Assembly (NCBI RefSeq): GCF_027158005.1
Contig: NZ_JAPVLQ010000002.1
Location: forward strand, 558,001 to 622,000
Length of the DNA stretch: 64,000 bases
Origin: Rhodococcus sp. H36-A4
GTDB taxonomy: Bacteria; Actinomycetota; Actinomycetes; Mycobacteriales; Mycobacteriaceae
Direction of reading: 5' to 3'
The notes below the pieces were generated by a model, which did no database searches, had not been told where the DNA came from, and saw only the letters and a program-made list of their open reading frames with translations. Each line of letters begins with the position of its first letter. Position 1 is the first letter of the stretch. A program made the position numbers and the translations under genes. This document shows positions 35,432 to 42,259 of this stretch, one piece after another.

Positions 35432-35745
35432 CACGCAGGGGGAGGAGGAAAGCCCTCAGCGTGGCTCTCAGCCCCAGCAATCAATAGGGTGGGGGAGGCC
35501 CCCCTTGTCGAGTCGTGGTCGTCCCTCAGGCAATGCGTTCTATTTCCCTCCGTCGGCTTTTTCCGCCAAGGAAGTTGTCCAGCTTGGTGCCCCGAATCGT
35601 TCGGTGCACGGGCTGTCAGCCAGGATAGCTCCATCGTTCATTCGATCGAATGAATCTGCGTCCTGCGCTTTGATGGCTAATGGGACGTTGAATCTGTTCT
35701 GGGCTGTAGTCTTCAAAAGACTATGCCCTTCGTGATCGGAGAATT
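35432..35745. promoter_or_regulatory. Control region of the candidate defence pair: operator palindrome and leader hairpin
   Basis: A perfect 18-bp palindrome TTCATTCGATCGAATGAA lies at 35637-35654, about 90 nt before the 316-aa gene. A hairpin GGGCTGTAGTCTT-CAA-AAGACTATGCCC (35701-35728) lies 17 nt before its GTG. The first looks like a repressor operator, the second like an attenuator. No gene is evident in the remaining sequence. Confidence 0.55.
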
Positions 35746-36696
35746 GTGCCGCGCCGCACCTTGACTGTTACAAAAATTACATATCAGAAACGCAATTCTA
35801 GAAATAAGTTTTTGAACGTTGCTGAGCTCCCGGATCGGCGCGACATGCTCTTTCTTTTTCACGGGTTCGCGAAGGGGCTGGACTCAACACGCCTGGTCGA
35901 CCGCTCCGCCGAAAAGTATGCAGCAATTTCGAAGCTTGAGCCGGTTGGGCGCACTTTAGGAATTCAAACGTTGTCTGGGAAATTTGGAGAAGAGGGTGAA
36001 ACTCGCGACATTGACACCCATCGCGTAATTCAACGGTTCGTGAAGAAAAATGCTAATGCAGTTTTGACTCACGGCGTTCTTTTGGTTCCCAAAATGGGCA
36101 CTTCGGCGCTGCTATTTATTGAGCGATCAGGCGGAATGGGCGGGTCGTCGGATTTAGTAAAGCTCTTTAAAGAAGATTTTCAAACGACCTACCCCGATTA
36201 TACTATGCAACTCACTAGCTTAGTGGAAAAAGAAGCATGGCTTGAGCATGCACAACTAGAGCGAGTAAGTGCAACTTTGCACGGGCACTCTGCCGATGTG
36301 ACAAATAAGACGGTTGGCAAAGTGGTCGGCGACTTGCAGCATGTTCTCACTCCGCCGAAGGGGGAGCACCTACCGAACGCACTCTGGAAAGCTTTGCGAA
36401 ACAAAAATATTAACCGCGGCAAGTTATTGGCGTTTCCGGACGGTCACGACCCAGACGAGGTTGTTGTAGCCTTGTCCTCTGGTAGCACTCGCAAGACCTT
36501 TGTGCTGGGCCGAGAGAAGACGCCTAGCATCAGCTATCTGCTTAGCGACAGTAACCAGGCGCCGAAAAATTCGAGGGCGGTTTTGAGGTTTTGCCTGGAC
36601 GAGGCGACTTCTCTTTTCAAAAATGTCGGAGTAGAATGGGAATATTCACACTCAGCAGGTGTGTGGTCACCAGCCGATCTTACACATCGACTTTAG
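35746..36696 (+). CDS. RexA-like soluble protein of a candidate two-gene defence module
   Basis: 316 aa, no membrane segment, predicted alternating strands and helices. The basic N-terminus (LTVTKITYQKRNSRNKFLNV), a middle strand pair ending in a Gly/Ser loop (ALLFIERSGGMGGSSDLVKL) and length are compatible with lambda RexA, the DNA-sensing partner of RexB. The gene is clearly AT-richer than its surroundings and is followed 20 nt later by a four-helix membrane protein. The similarity is by architecture and pattern only. Kiwa KwaB (about 315 aa, also paired with a four-helix protein) is an alternative. Confidence 0.5.
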   Translation: MPRRTLTVTKITYQKRNSRNKFLNVAELPDRRDMLFLFHGFAKGLDSTRLVDRSAEKYAAISKLEPVGRTLGIQTLSGKFGEEGETRDIDTHRVIQRFVKKNANAVLTHGVLLVPKMGTSALLFIERSGGMGGSSDLVKLFKEDFQTTYPDYTMQLTSLVEKEAWLEHAQLERVSATLHGHSADVTNKTVGKVVGDLQHVLTPPKGEHLPNALWKALRNKNINRGKLLAFPDGHDPDEVVVALSSGSTRKTFVLGREKTPSISYLLSDSNQAPKNSRAVLRFCLDEATSLFKNVGVEWEYSHSAGVWSPADLTHRL

Positions 36697-36716
36697 CATC
36701 TAAGGAAGGCGGACCA

Positions 36717-37223
36717 ATGAGTAGTAAAATTAGTGTTCGAGATGCCATAGTCGAGCACTTCGATACGCTTATTGACGACGCAACTGGAAAGCGTCACTTC
36801 TGGGATTACTTTCTGCTCTACCTAATGCCGATTGCAGGTGGAATATTGGTGGCATGGATCCCTGTGAATCTTAAATCTGTAGGCGATATCATCGCGGGCG
36901 TGTCAATCCTTACAGCGCTGCTATTCGGACTAATAATCTATGTTTTTCAACTCCGACTTCAAGTCGCGGCAGACCCAAGAATTGTTCGTGGTGGGGTATT
37001 GATGACTCTGCTCGATCAGCTGTTTGCGAATCTAATTTACGCTGTGATAATTGGTTTGGGCGCAACGGTGCTGGCGGTGTCGGCGAGTGCTTCGGCTGAC
37101 TCTGACGGCTCTATAAATCCATGGTGGTCGGCTCTGGTTGTTACCGCAGGGTCCCATTTGGTTTTAACGATTCTGATGTGTTTGAAGCGGACTAGAGACG
37201 CGTACGCACAGCTGACTATTTAG
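36717..37223 (+). CDS. RexB-like four-helix membrane protein of the candidate defence module
   Basis: 168 aa with four predicted membrane helices at about 31-50, 55-78, 100-123 and 135-156, and a 28-residue cytoplasmic start. AAGGCGG precedes the ATG. Size and topology match lambda RexB (144 aa, four helices), an ion channel that depolarises the membrane when RexA senses phage. AT-rich like its partner gene. KwaA-like identity cannot be excluded. No known motif in the loops. Confidence 0.5.
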   Translation: MSSKISVRDAIVEHFDTLIDDATGKRHFWDYFLLYLMPIAGGILVAWIPVNLKSVGDIIAGVSILTALLFGLIIYVFQLRLQVAADPRIVRGGVLMTLLDQLFANLIYAVIIGLGATVLAVSASASADSDGSINPWWSALVVTAGSHLVLTILMCLKRTRDAYAQLTI

Positions 37224-37267
37224 TTCTCCGATTGCTCGGGCTGATCCAATGCCCTCGGGCGTTGCTG

Positions 37268-37936
37268 TTAGATCAGCAAGTGCTCCTGTTGATGGAGAGA
37301 CGTGAGCACCTCCCATGTGATCTGCCGAATTGCGGGGAAGACGGGATTGCTGTCCATCGGGCGTTCACCGCTCAGGTCGGAAACGGACCATCCGAATGCT
37401 TCGCTGTTGGCTAGTCGGGCGTAAGCCACTTTTACTTTGGGGTCGACGTGTGCGCCGCCCTCGTGATTTGAGAGAGCCAAGACTAGTCCGCGTCGACTGA
37501 AACCGGACCCGTCCGTATCGCGGACAACCTTCTCGTCCCACCAAACTTCGAACGCAATGCGAGCGTTGCGGGGTACCTTCTTGCCGTCCACGAGTATGTC
37601 TCCGGGCGGCCGGTCGCCTAGGCCAGCCACGTGCTCAACCTGAAGTGCACCGTCGCCAAGAGTTCGCATCTGGATGTGGGAGAGAGTTGAACTGCTGATC
37701 AAGTTTCGGCGGTCATGAGTGCCCGCTGAGTCAACCCACGTTAGTGTTCTATGGAGGTCGAGTTGGTTGATGAGCGAGTGTGACATCGATGAGTTGTGGA
37801 ATAAGACGCGAAGCGTGACGGCCATTCGCTTGGCCTCAACTAGGTGGCCGGTGTCGTAGTCCCTGGCGGACCGTTTAAGAAACTGCATCTGCTCGTCTAG
37901 CGCTTCGAGCAGCTGTTCGCGACTTCGGCGTGGCAT
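37268..37936 (-). CDS. Unknown protein (222 aa) next to the defence module
   Basis: Soluble protein beginning MPRRSREQLLEALDEQMQFL with a helical N-terminal third and a beta-rich remainder (FEVWWDEKVVRDTDGSGFSR). Proteins of this look occur in mobile elements of Actinobacteria, but no function is known to me. It ends 45 nt from the membrane-protein gene and converges with it. A longer start at 37963 is possible. Confidence 0.5.
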   Translation of the reverse strand: MPRRSREQLLEALDEQMQFLKRSARDYDTGHLVEAKRMAVTLRVLFHNSSMSHSLINQLDLHRTLTWVDSAGTHDRRNLISSSTLSHIQMRTLGDGALQVEHVAGLGDRPPGDILVDGKKVPRNARIAFEVWWDEKVVRDTDGSGFSRRGLVLALSNHEGGAHVDPKVKVAYARLANSEAFGWSVSDLSGERPMDSNPVFPAIRQITWEVLTSLHQQEHLLI

Positions 37937-38039
37937 CACACGAAGATGCCACGTTGCAGGCAATTTGCCAATTAGTCGAGTAGCGCGCGACGCGCTGAGG
38001 CAGGTTTCCGCACCAGGAGGCGCCGGTCCAGTCCTCGCT

Positions 38040-38200
38040 CCGAAGGCCCTTCCAACGGTCGTCAGGCTTGAACCGCCACGAACCGTTCGGCGTCGTGCGT
38101 TGGGCCGATGAGGTCACCCGTCCGCGCGGCAATCAGAATTGTTTGAATGTGGCGGCGGGCATTCTCTGCGACGTCGACCGTCGTCAGCCGGATAGTCGCA
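38040..38200 (-). pseudogene. Frameshifted copy of the excisionase-type HTH gene
   Basis: The minus strand reads LTTVDVAENARRHIQTILIA then ARTGDLIGPTH, a paralogue of the gene at 39163-39333 (LTTRDAAQHARCHTQTVLCA). After that the similarity continues in another frame (PNGSWRFKPDD), so an indel near 38090 breaks the gene. No good start codon is visible. Confidence 0.7.
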
Positions 38201-38229
38201 GGCGGACGATGCGGGGAAACGTGTTCAGG

Positions 38230-38295
38230 TCAAATCCTGAGAGTGGTTGAAACTCAGTCTCTCTCAGAGGATTCAGGGAACAACGCTGGTCGGAC
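38230..38295. repeat. Hairpin repeat copy R1
   Basis: Shares with R3 (40054-40121) the core CTCTCTCAGAGG and the following GAACAA-GCTGGTCGGAC block, with a degenerate left arm. It lies at the head of the broken HTH gene and before the tape-measure remnant. Confidence 0.65.
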
Positions 38296-38335
38296 AGCGT
38301 GTGTCCCCTTCTGATGGGATTCGGCAGTTTCGGCT

Positions 38336-38716
38336 ATGTCCCGTGGTCAACATTCTTTGGGGCGGCGTAGGCGTAGCTTGGGTTCACTCCCGGTGCTGAG
38401 GAGTCGATGCCCGCTTGGGTTGAGGAACTGCGGCAGGCGGGCACCGAAGAAGTTCGGGACGGGCGGCTGGCTTGAGTCTGGCGGCACAGCAATTAACCTG
38501 TCCGACAAGCCGGAACCGATTTTCAACAGTCCTGACCAGCTGGCGAATTTCGCTGGCGGTTTGCAGCTTCCGCCTGAGGGCGATGGTGGTAGCCGTGATT
38601 TCTCGATCAACTTGGAGAACGTGACGGTTGCTGATCCTAAGCAGCTTGAGTTGATGCTCAAGCAGATGCAGATGAATCGGCGTGCGAAGTCGAGCGCCTT
38701 GTTGAACAGGCGGTAG
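38336..38716 (+). pseudogene. C-terminal remnant of a phage tape-measure protein
   Basis: The last 90 or so residues carry marks of actinophage tape-measure ends: GTGGWLESGGTAINLSDKPE, then a Q-rich helix ending LMLKQMQMNRR. The upstream part of the frame is unrelated low-complexity sequence. The normal protein is over 1000 aa, so this is a deletion remnant. Confidence 0.6.
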
Positions 38717-38877
38717 CGGAACGCGACCCAGTAACACGGTGCGCAACCGTTACGCAATGTGCGCACCCTGTTGCGCGGGTACTCGCACTGCGGGTAATGT
38801 GCAGGTCAGTAGCCACCGCAGGCTGCGACAGTTACAAGGGCGAGACGCTGTGCAACCAGCGCCCCGCCCGATGGTAA

Positions 38878-38991
38878 TCAGTTAACGAACAACTGAACCG
38901 CTTGGAGTATCACCCCGGCCACACTGGCAGCTGCTTGAACGACTTCAGCCAGGTTGACCGGGGTCTTCTCTTTTTGATCAGACTCCTGCAC
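38878..38991 (-). CDS. 37-aa amphipathic peptide
   Basis: GTG start with GGAGG 9 nt upstream, an unusually good site for this region. The peptide has an acidic/basic start (MQESDQKEKT) and a hydrophobic-amphipathic helix (NLAEVVQAAASVAGVILQAV). Could be a small membrane peptide; nothing is known about its function. Confidence 0.45.
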   Translation of the reverse strand: MQESDQKEKTPVNLAEVVQAAASVAGVILQAVQLFVN

Positions 38992-39119
38992 GGGACCATC
39001 ACCTCCTATCCGGGCTCCACGTCGGGGGCTTTCTTCCGACTGGACCCCTAAGAAGCAGGTAGTTGGTATCTTACAGGTACGGTCCGTCATATTGCGTGTA
39101 GCAAGGCTCAGTTAAGAAT

Positions 39120-39157
39120 CGCCCCCACTCACATGCCGAGAGTGGGGGCGATTTTTG
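39120..39157 (+). terminator. Rho-independent terminator
   Basis: 11-bp stem CGCCCCCACTC (39120-39130) with GAGTGGGGGCG (39140-39150), followed by ATTTTTG. On the plus strand it ends a transcript from the 38.3-kb region; it also sits just after the 3' end of the minus-strand HTH gene. Confidence 0.75.
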
Positions 39158-39162
39158 TCTTT

Positions 39163-39333
39163 TCAAGCGCCTTGTGGCCAGTCGTCCACGTCCGAAAGTT
39201 TGAACCGCCAGGAACCGTTTGGTGCTCTACGTTGGTGGCCGGTCAACTCGCCGGATCGGGCCGCGCACAGGACTGTTTGAGTGTGGCAGCGGGCGTGTTG
39301 TGCGGCGTCTCGTGTCGTAAGCCAGATGGTCAC
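39163..39333 (-). CDS. Excisionase-type HTH protein
   Basis: 56 aa from the GTG at 39333 (a TTG at 39369 is an alternative). HTH_17 pattern: WLTTRDAAQHARCHTQTVL followed by a wing NGSWRFKLSDVDDWP. Small proteins of this type act as excisionases or repressors. Its upstream side carries hairpin repeat R2. Confidence 0.65.
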   Translation of the reverse strand: MTIWLTTRDAAQHARCHTQTVLCAARSGELTGHQRRAPNGSWRFKLSDVDDWPQGA

Positions 39334-39365
39334 CCTGTGAACGTTGCGCTGATACGGCGGGGACG

Positions 39366-39419
39366 TCAAACGCTGTGAGAGCCTGAGACTTACCCCTTCC
39401 CAGAGGGTTTAGAGAAATC
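39366..39419. repeat. Hairpin repeat copy R2
   Basis: TGAGACTTACC followed by CCCAGAGGGTTTAGAGAA resembles R3 (TGAGACTTACCCTCTCTCAGAGGG). It lies directly upstream of the intact HTH gene, as R1 does for the broken copy, so an operator role is likely. Confidence 0.55.
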
Positions 39420-39447
39420 CGCACGTCGCAGATTCGGTTGTGGGTGC

Positions 39448-40053
39448 GTGCGGTACCCGACTGGGGACGTGGCGCGGGCGTATACGGGCCGTATCTGGTT
39501 GGTGTTGGGGTATGGGTCATGGCAGGAGTATTGCGATAGGGAGTTGGATGGTTTCCGGTTGCCGTCTAAGACGGAGTGGCCTGAGGTTGTCGCGGAACTG
39601 GCAACGGGGAAGCATGCCGCACCAATGAGCAACAAATCGATAGCTAGGGCCATCGGGGTTGGACAGGACACTGTACGACGCGACCTCGAAGCATCAGGGG
39701 TCGCAACTGCGACCCCTGTAACCGGATCAGACGGGAAAACCTACACCAGGCCGGAACCCAAACCCGCTGAACCGGCCAAGCCCAAACCCGCTGAACCGGC
39801 CAAGCCTGAACCCGCTGAACCGGCCAAGCCTGAACCCGGCGAAACGGCCAAGCCTGAACCCGGCGAAACGGAAGAACCCGAAAATCCAACAGGACTCCCA
39901 CCAAGCACAGCAACGCAGGCAGTCAACAAGACAGCAACCAGCCTCGAAGGTATCGCAATGGCGCTCACCATCATTGACGCAGCCGACGTGCAAGCCGACC
40001 TAACCACAGGGGCAGTGGCCACGACTGAACGTTGCGTCGGAATCCTGCGCTAG
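39448..40053 (+). CDS. HTH protein with Pro/Glu/Lys repeats, N-terminus shortened
   Basis: 201 aa. ARAYTGRIWLVLGYGSWQEY and the HTH (NKSIARAIGVGQDTVRRDLE) at about 62-82 match a family of actinobacterial phage DNA-binding proteins. Those proteins normally have further residues before this block, so the N-terminus may be missing. After TGSDGKTYTRP the chain has five 8-residue repeats of the type KPEPAEPA coded by 24-bp repeats. No clear ribosome-binding site. Confidence 0.55.
   Translation: MRYPTGDVARAYTGRIWLVLGYGSWQEYCDRELDGFRLPSKTEWPEVVAELATGKHAAPMSNKSIARAIGVGQDTVRRDLEASGVATATPVTGSDGKTYTRPEPKPAEPAKPKPAEPAKPEPAEPAKPEPGETAKPEPGETEEPENPTGLPPSTATQAVNKTATSLEGIAMALTIIDAADVQADLTTGAVATTERCVGILR
39757..39876 (+). 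repeat. Five 24-bp tandem repeats in the HTH gene
   Basis: Units 39757-39780, 39781-39804, 39805-39828, 39829-39852 and 39853-39876 differ by a few substitutions. The first two are identical (CCCAAACCCGCTGAACCGGC...). They code an extended Pro-rich linker and probably vary in number by slippage. Confidence 0.85.
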
Positions 40054-40121
40054 TCAAGCCCTCTGAGAGAGGGTGAGACTTACCCTCTCTCAGAGGGTTC
40101 AGCGAACAATGCTGGTCGGAC
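40054..40121. repeat. Hairpin repeat copy R3
   Basis: CCCTCTGAGAGAGGGT pairs perfectly with ACCCTCTCTCAGAGGG (16 bp, loop GAGACTT), then GAACAATGCTGGTCGGAC as in R1. There is no T run, so it is an unlikely simple terminator; a protein-binding or origin-type site is more likely. Confidence 0.65.
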
Positions 40122-40290
40122 GAACTGGCTTTATTGCAGTGGCAATGATGCGGAGTTCGTAGACGCGGACGCCGTCCTCGACTGCGGGTTGGAGCAGGTC
40201 AGTAGGGTAAAGGCCCGCCTAGGCGATGGGGGCATACCCCATCGCGTGTCAGCAAAGCCCTCTGCGTGACGCTCAGGGCTGTTCGATGGG

Positions 40291-40716
40291 ATGCGGCGAG
40301 TTCGGGCGGATGGTACAGAGTTCTGGTCGGCGCGGGACTTGATGCCGTACATGGGCTATGCCAACTGGCAACAGTTCAAAGTCCCTATTGATCGGGCACG
40401 CAAGAGTGCGCTCAATCAGGCGGCAGAGGTTGACCAGCTTTTTAGTCGATCCACTAACAAGACAGGTGGCCGTCCGTTCGAGGATTTCGCGTTAACGCGG
40501 TTCGCTGCGTACCTGGTGGCGATGAACGGCGACCCACGCAAGCCTGAGGTTGCAGCGGCGCAAGCGTACTTCGCGGTCAAGACACGTGAAGCAGGGTTGG
40601 TGGCCCGAACCCTCAGCACGAGAGTGTCGGTCCGCCAGGTGAAACGCGCGGGCCGGTCGGTGTCAGGCAGTCTCTGCTTTGGCCTGTTCTGCGAGAGCCA
40701 AAAAAACCTCGGTTAA
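40291..40716 (+). pseudogene. Truncated phage antirepressor (BRO/DinD-like N-terminal domain)
   Basis: Residues 1-105 resemble the BRO/DinD N-terminal domain: DGTEFWSARDLMPYMGYANW, RFAAYLVAMNGDPRKPEVAA, AAQAYFAVKTREA. The C-terminal half of a normal antirepressor is missing; after VART the frame reads unrelated sequence that overlaps the gene on the other strand. Confidence 0.65.
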
Positions 40717-40965
40717 TGAATTGCCTATTTTCAGCGAAGTGTTGCGCAGATCGCGACTGAAGGTTTCGTCTTCGGAAATGCTGATGCTGACACGAGTCAC
40801 CGTCGCAGACGTGGCATGCAGCGCGTGCGTGATGGAGTCGAGTACGCCGATCAGAAGCGTTGTTCCGTCCGCCCCGTTCGGAAGCTCGTAGCGGGTCTGA
40901 AACGCTACATACTTCCCAACGTGCTCGTGAGTCAGGTTATCTGAGTTGATCTTTTCGAAGGTCAT
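40663..40965 (-). CDS. 100-aa element protein, unknown function
   Basis: Soluble beta-rich protein (VGKYVAFQTRYELPNGADGT) ending in an alanine-rich helix. A GTG at 40995 would add ten residues. It overlaps the truncated antirepressor frame by 54 nt on the opposite strand. No family recognised. Confidence 0.45.
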   Translation of the reverse strand: MTFEKINSDNLTHEHVGKYVAFQTRYELPNGADGTTLLIGVLDSITHALHATSATVTRVSISISEDETFSRDLRNTSLKIGNSLTEVFLALAEQAKAETA

Positions 40966-41012
40966 AGAGGCAAGACTAGTGACGGCGTGCGACACAGTTC
41001 TTTAGGACTGAA

Positions 41013-41201
41013 TCAATCGCGGTCCATGGCCGCTCGGTAGTCGTTGAGCGGATCATGCTCGGGCTGGTGATTGGGCAGGCAGAGTCTCGAAAGTTCCGGC
41101 TCGTCATGCTTGTACAACCACCAGTAGTGAGCGTTGCTCATCCAGCGGGGCTTCGGGTACGGGCGGGGTTTCTTCCGTGTGCACCGGGTTCTCTTGGCCA
41201 T
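41013..41201 (-). CDS. 62-aa basic element protein
   Basis: Highly basic start (MAKRTRCTRKKPRPYPKP) followed by an aromatic stretch (WMSNAHYWWLYKHDEPELSR). A longer frame to 41339 looks non-coding. Function unknown. Confidence 0.4.
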   Translation of the reverse strand: MAKRTRCTRKKPRPYPKPRWMSNAHYWWLYKHDEPELSRLCLPNHQPEHDPLNDYRAAMDRD

Positions 41202-41346
41202 GCGATCAGTTCCGTAGGTCTGGGTTGGCGGGTCGAGACGGACCCTACGGGACTCACCCCGACCGAGCGGAGCTACGCGCCTTGTCACTGATGCTCCCAG
41301 TGACCGCTCCCAGTTTTCCCGCTGACCGATGCAACCCACGCCTTCT

Positions 41347-41376
41347 AGCCGCCCACACGTGAAGGTGTGAGCGGCT
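41347..41376. terminator. Hairpin between small minus-strand genes
   Basis: AGCCGCCCACAC (41347-41358) pairs with GTGTGAGCGGCT (41365-41376) with one mismatch and a 6-nt loop. It lies downstream of the gene at 41537-41782 and could end its transcript. The surrounding 41340-41536 has no gene. Confidence 0.45.
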
Positions 41377-41536
41377 GTCAGGTGACCTCACTACCGGGGA
41401 TCAGTCGGCGGTGAAGCTCCCATGCCCTGGAACACGGGATTGTCAGCACAAGCAACAGGAGGCGGCTGGTTTACGTCGGGCGTGCCCTGAGAACGACGTG
41501 AAGCGACAAACAGAAGGATCGAGTCCAGCTATCCGG

Positions 41537-41782
41537 CTAAATGCTTAGAAGGCCGTTCAGTCGTGGATCAAGTTCGCCTTCAAGGGATTCGAGGACGGTC
41601 ACGGCACGGGCGAGACTGTGCAGCAAGGCGCGGGCGGTCGTCACCGTCAGCTCTTCGCGTCCAGCGTCCACGTACAAGCGGGAAACGTTGGCGGCGTCGT
41701 GCCATGTGCTGACCTCGACAACGATGGGCTGGCCTTCCGGCTGTGTGATGGTTTCGGAGAAATGGTTGGTGCAGTTGGACAC
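41537..41782 (-). CDS. 81-aa element protein, unknown function
   Basis: Mixed alpha/beta protein (IVVEVSTWHDAANVSRLYVD) with a helix rich in leucine near the end. AGAAGGAAC is upstream of the ATG as ribosome-binding site. No domain recognised. Confidence 0.5.
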   Translation of the reverse strand: MSNCTNHFSETITQPEGQPIVVEVSTWHDAANVSRLYVDAGREELTVTTARALLHSLARAVTVLESLEGELDPRLNGLLSI

Positions 41783-41825
41783 GGGTGTTCCTTCTCTATT
41801 CGGATTGCCTGTCGGCGGGGTGTGT

Positions 41826-41939
41826 TCAGTGGGGCTTGCAGGTGGCGCAGAGGACGCGAACGGGTGGTGCCGGGGCGGTCACGGTCACTAAGTAGGCGCG
41901 GCAGGTGGCGCAGTGGAGGTTGACGCGTTCGGTTTTCAT
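41826..41939 (-). CDS. 37-aa zinc-ribbon-like peptide
   Basis: Two C-x2-C pairs (HCATCRAY and LCATCKPH) separated by 19 residues, a minimal zinc ribbon. The ATG overlaps the stop of the upstream 48-aa gene (ATGA). The two-gene overlap supports both. Confidence 0.5.
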   Translation of the reverse strand: MKTERVNLHCATCRAYLVTVTAPAPPVRVLCATCKPH

Positions 41940-42082
41940 GCGGTCCAGCCGAGGGCTAGGGCGGCGTGGCAGATGCCGATGACGGCGGGGTAGATGCTGG
42001 CGCAGGCGAGTAGTCCGAGGACGTAGGCGCGGGTCGCGGCGGTTCTGTCGGTGGGTGTGGATATGCTTCGGTGACGGCTCAC
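41936..42082 (-). CDS. 48-aa single-helix membrane peptide
   Basis: GTG start at 42082, basic N-terminus then one hydrophobic helix (YVLGLLACASIYPAVIGICH). Stop overlaps the next gene. It is the outermost gene at the right end of the element, about 100 nt from attR. Confidence 0.45.
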   Translation of the reverse strand: MSRHRSISTPTDRTAATRAYVLGLLACASIYPAVIGICHAALALGWTA

Positions 42083-42159
42083 GACGGCTACTTCCGTTGT
42101 TGCGCTGAGGCTCTGGTAGCGGGAGGGAAGCCCGCACCAGGGCCGACCCGCGAATGTAG

Positions 42160-42191
42160 GTCTACGTCATAGGTTGACGATCGAAGATTCG
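42160..42191. other. attR: right phage arm and core GATTCG
   Basis: Arm CTACGTCATAGGTTGAC at 42162-42178, then 7 nt, then the core at 42186-42191, followed directly by the displaced pilin codons. In the circular form the two arms would flank a 16-nt centre whose midpoint dinucleotide is GA, inside the shared core. Confidence 0.8.
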
Positions 42192-42245
42192 ATCGTAGGT
42201 TCGTTGACCGGAATCATCGACCGAGCACTCAATACAGCTGTGTAG
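42186..42245 (+). pseudogene. Displaced 3' end of the Flp-type pilin gene
   Basis: From the core GATTCG the frame reads D-S-I-V-G-S-L-T-G-I-I-D-R-A-L-N-T-A-V-stop. It continues in frame with the pilin gene at 27219 when joined at the core. It has no start codon of its own. Confidence 0.88.
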
Positions 42246-42259
42246 CCGACGACGGTGCC

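Larger units (their letters stand above)
27363..42191. mobile_element. Phage-derived integrative element (14.8 kb) in the tad pilin gene
   Basis: Bounded by direct GATTCG copies at 27363-27368 and 42186-42191. It carries a large serine integrase at the left end, a replication initiator with iteron-like repeats, HTH proteins, a sliding-clamp-like protein, a run of small overlapping genes, an HNH protein, a candidate defence pair and decayed phage genes at the right. No capsid, portal, large terminase, FtsK-type or relaxase gene was recognised, so it is a defective prophage or satellite rather than an ICE. Gene spacing and codon use differ from the host operons on both sides. Confidence 0.9.

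Noticed and set aside
35746..37223. Calling the pair Kiwa (KwaAB)
   Set aside because: Protein sizes and four helices fit, but the gene order is reversed (soluble first) and I could not see the DUF4868 pattern; left as an alternative.
39757..39876. 24-bp repeats as a CRISPR array
   Set aside because: Repeats are contiguous without spacers and code a Pro-rich linker; no cas genes are present.
27363..42191. Calling the element an ICE or AICE
   Set aside because: No FtsK/Tra translocase, relaxase or RepSA-type initiator was found; phage-type remnants are present instead.
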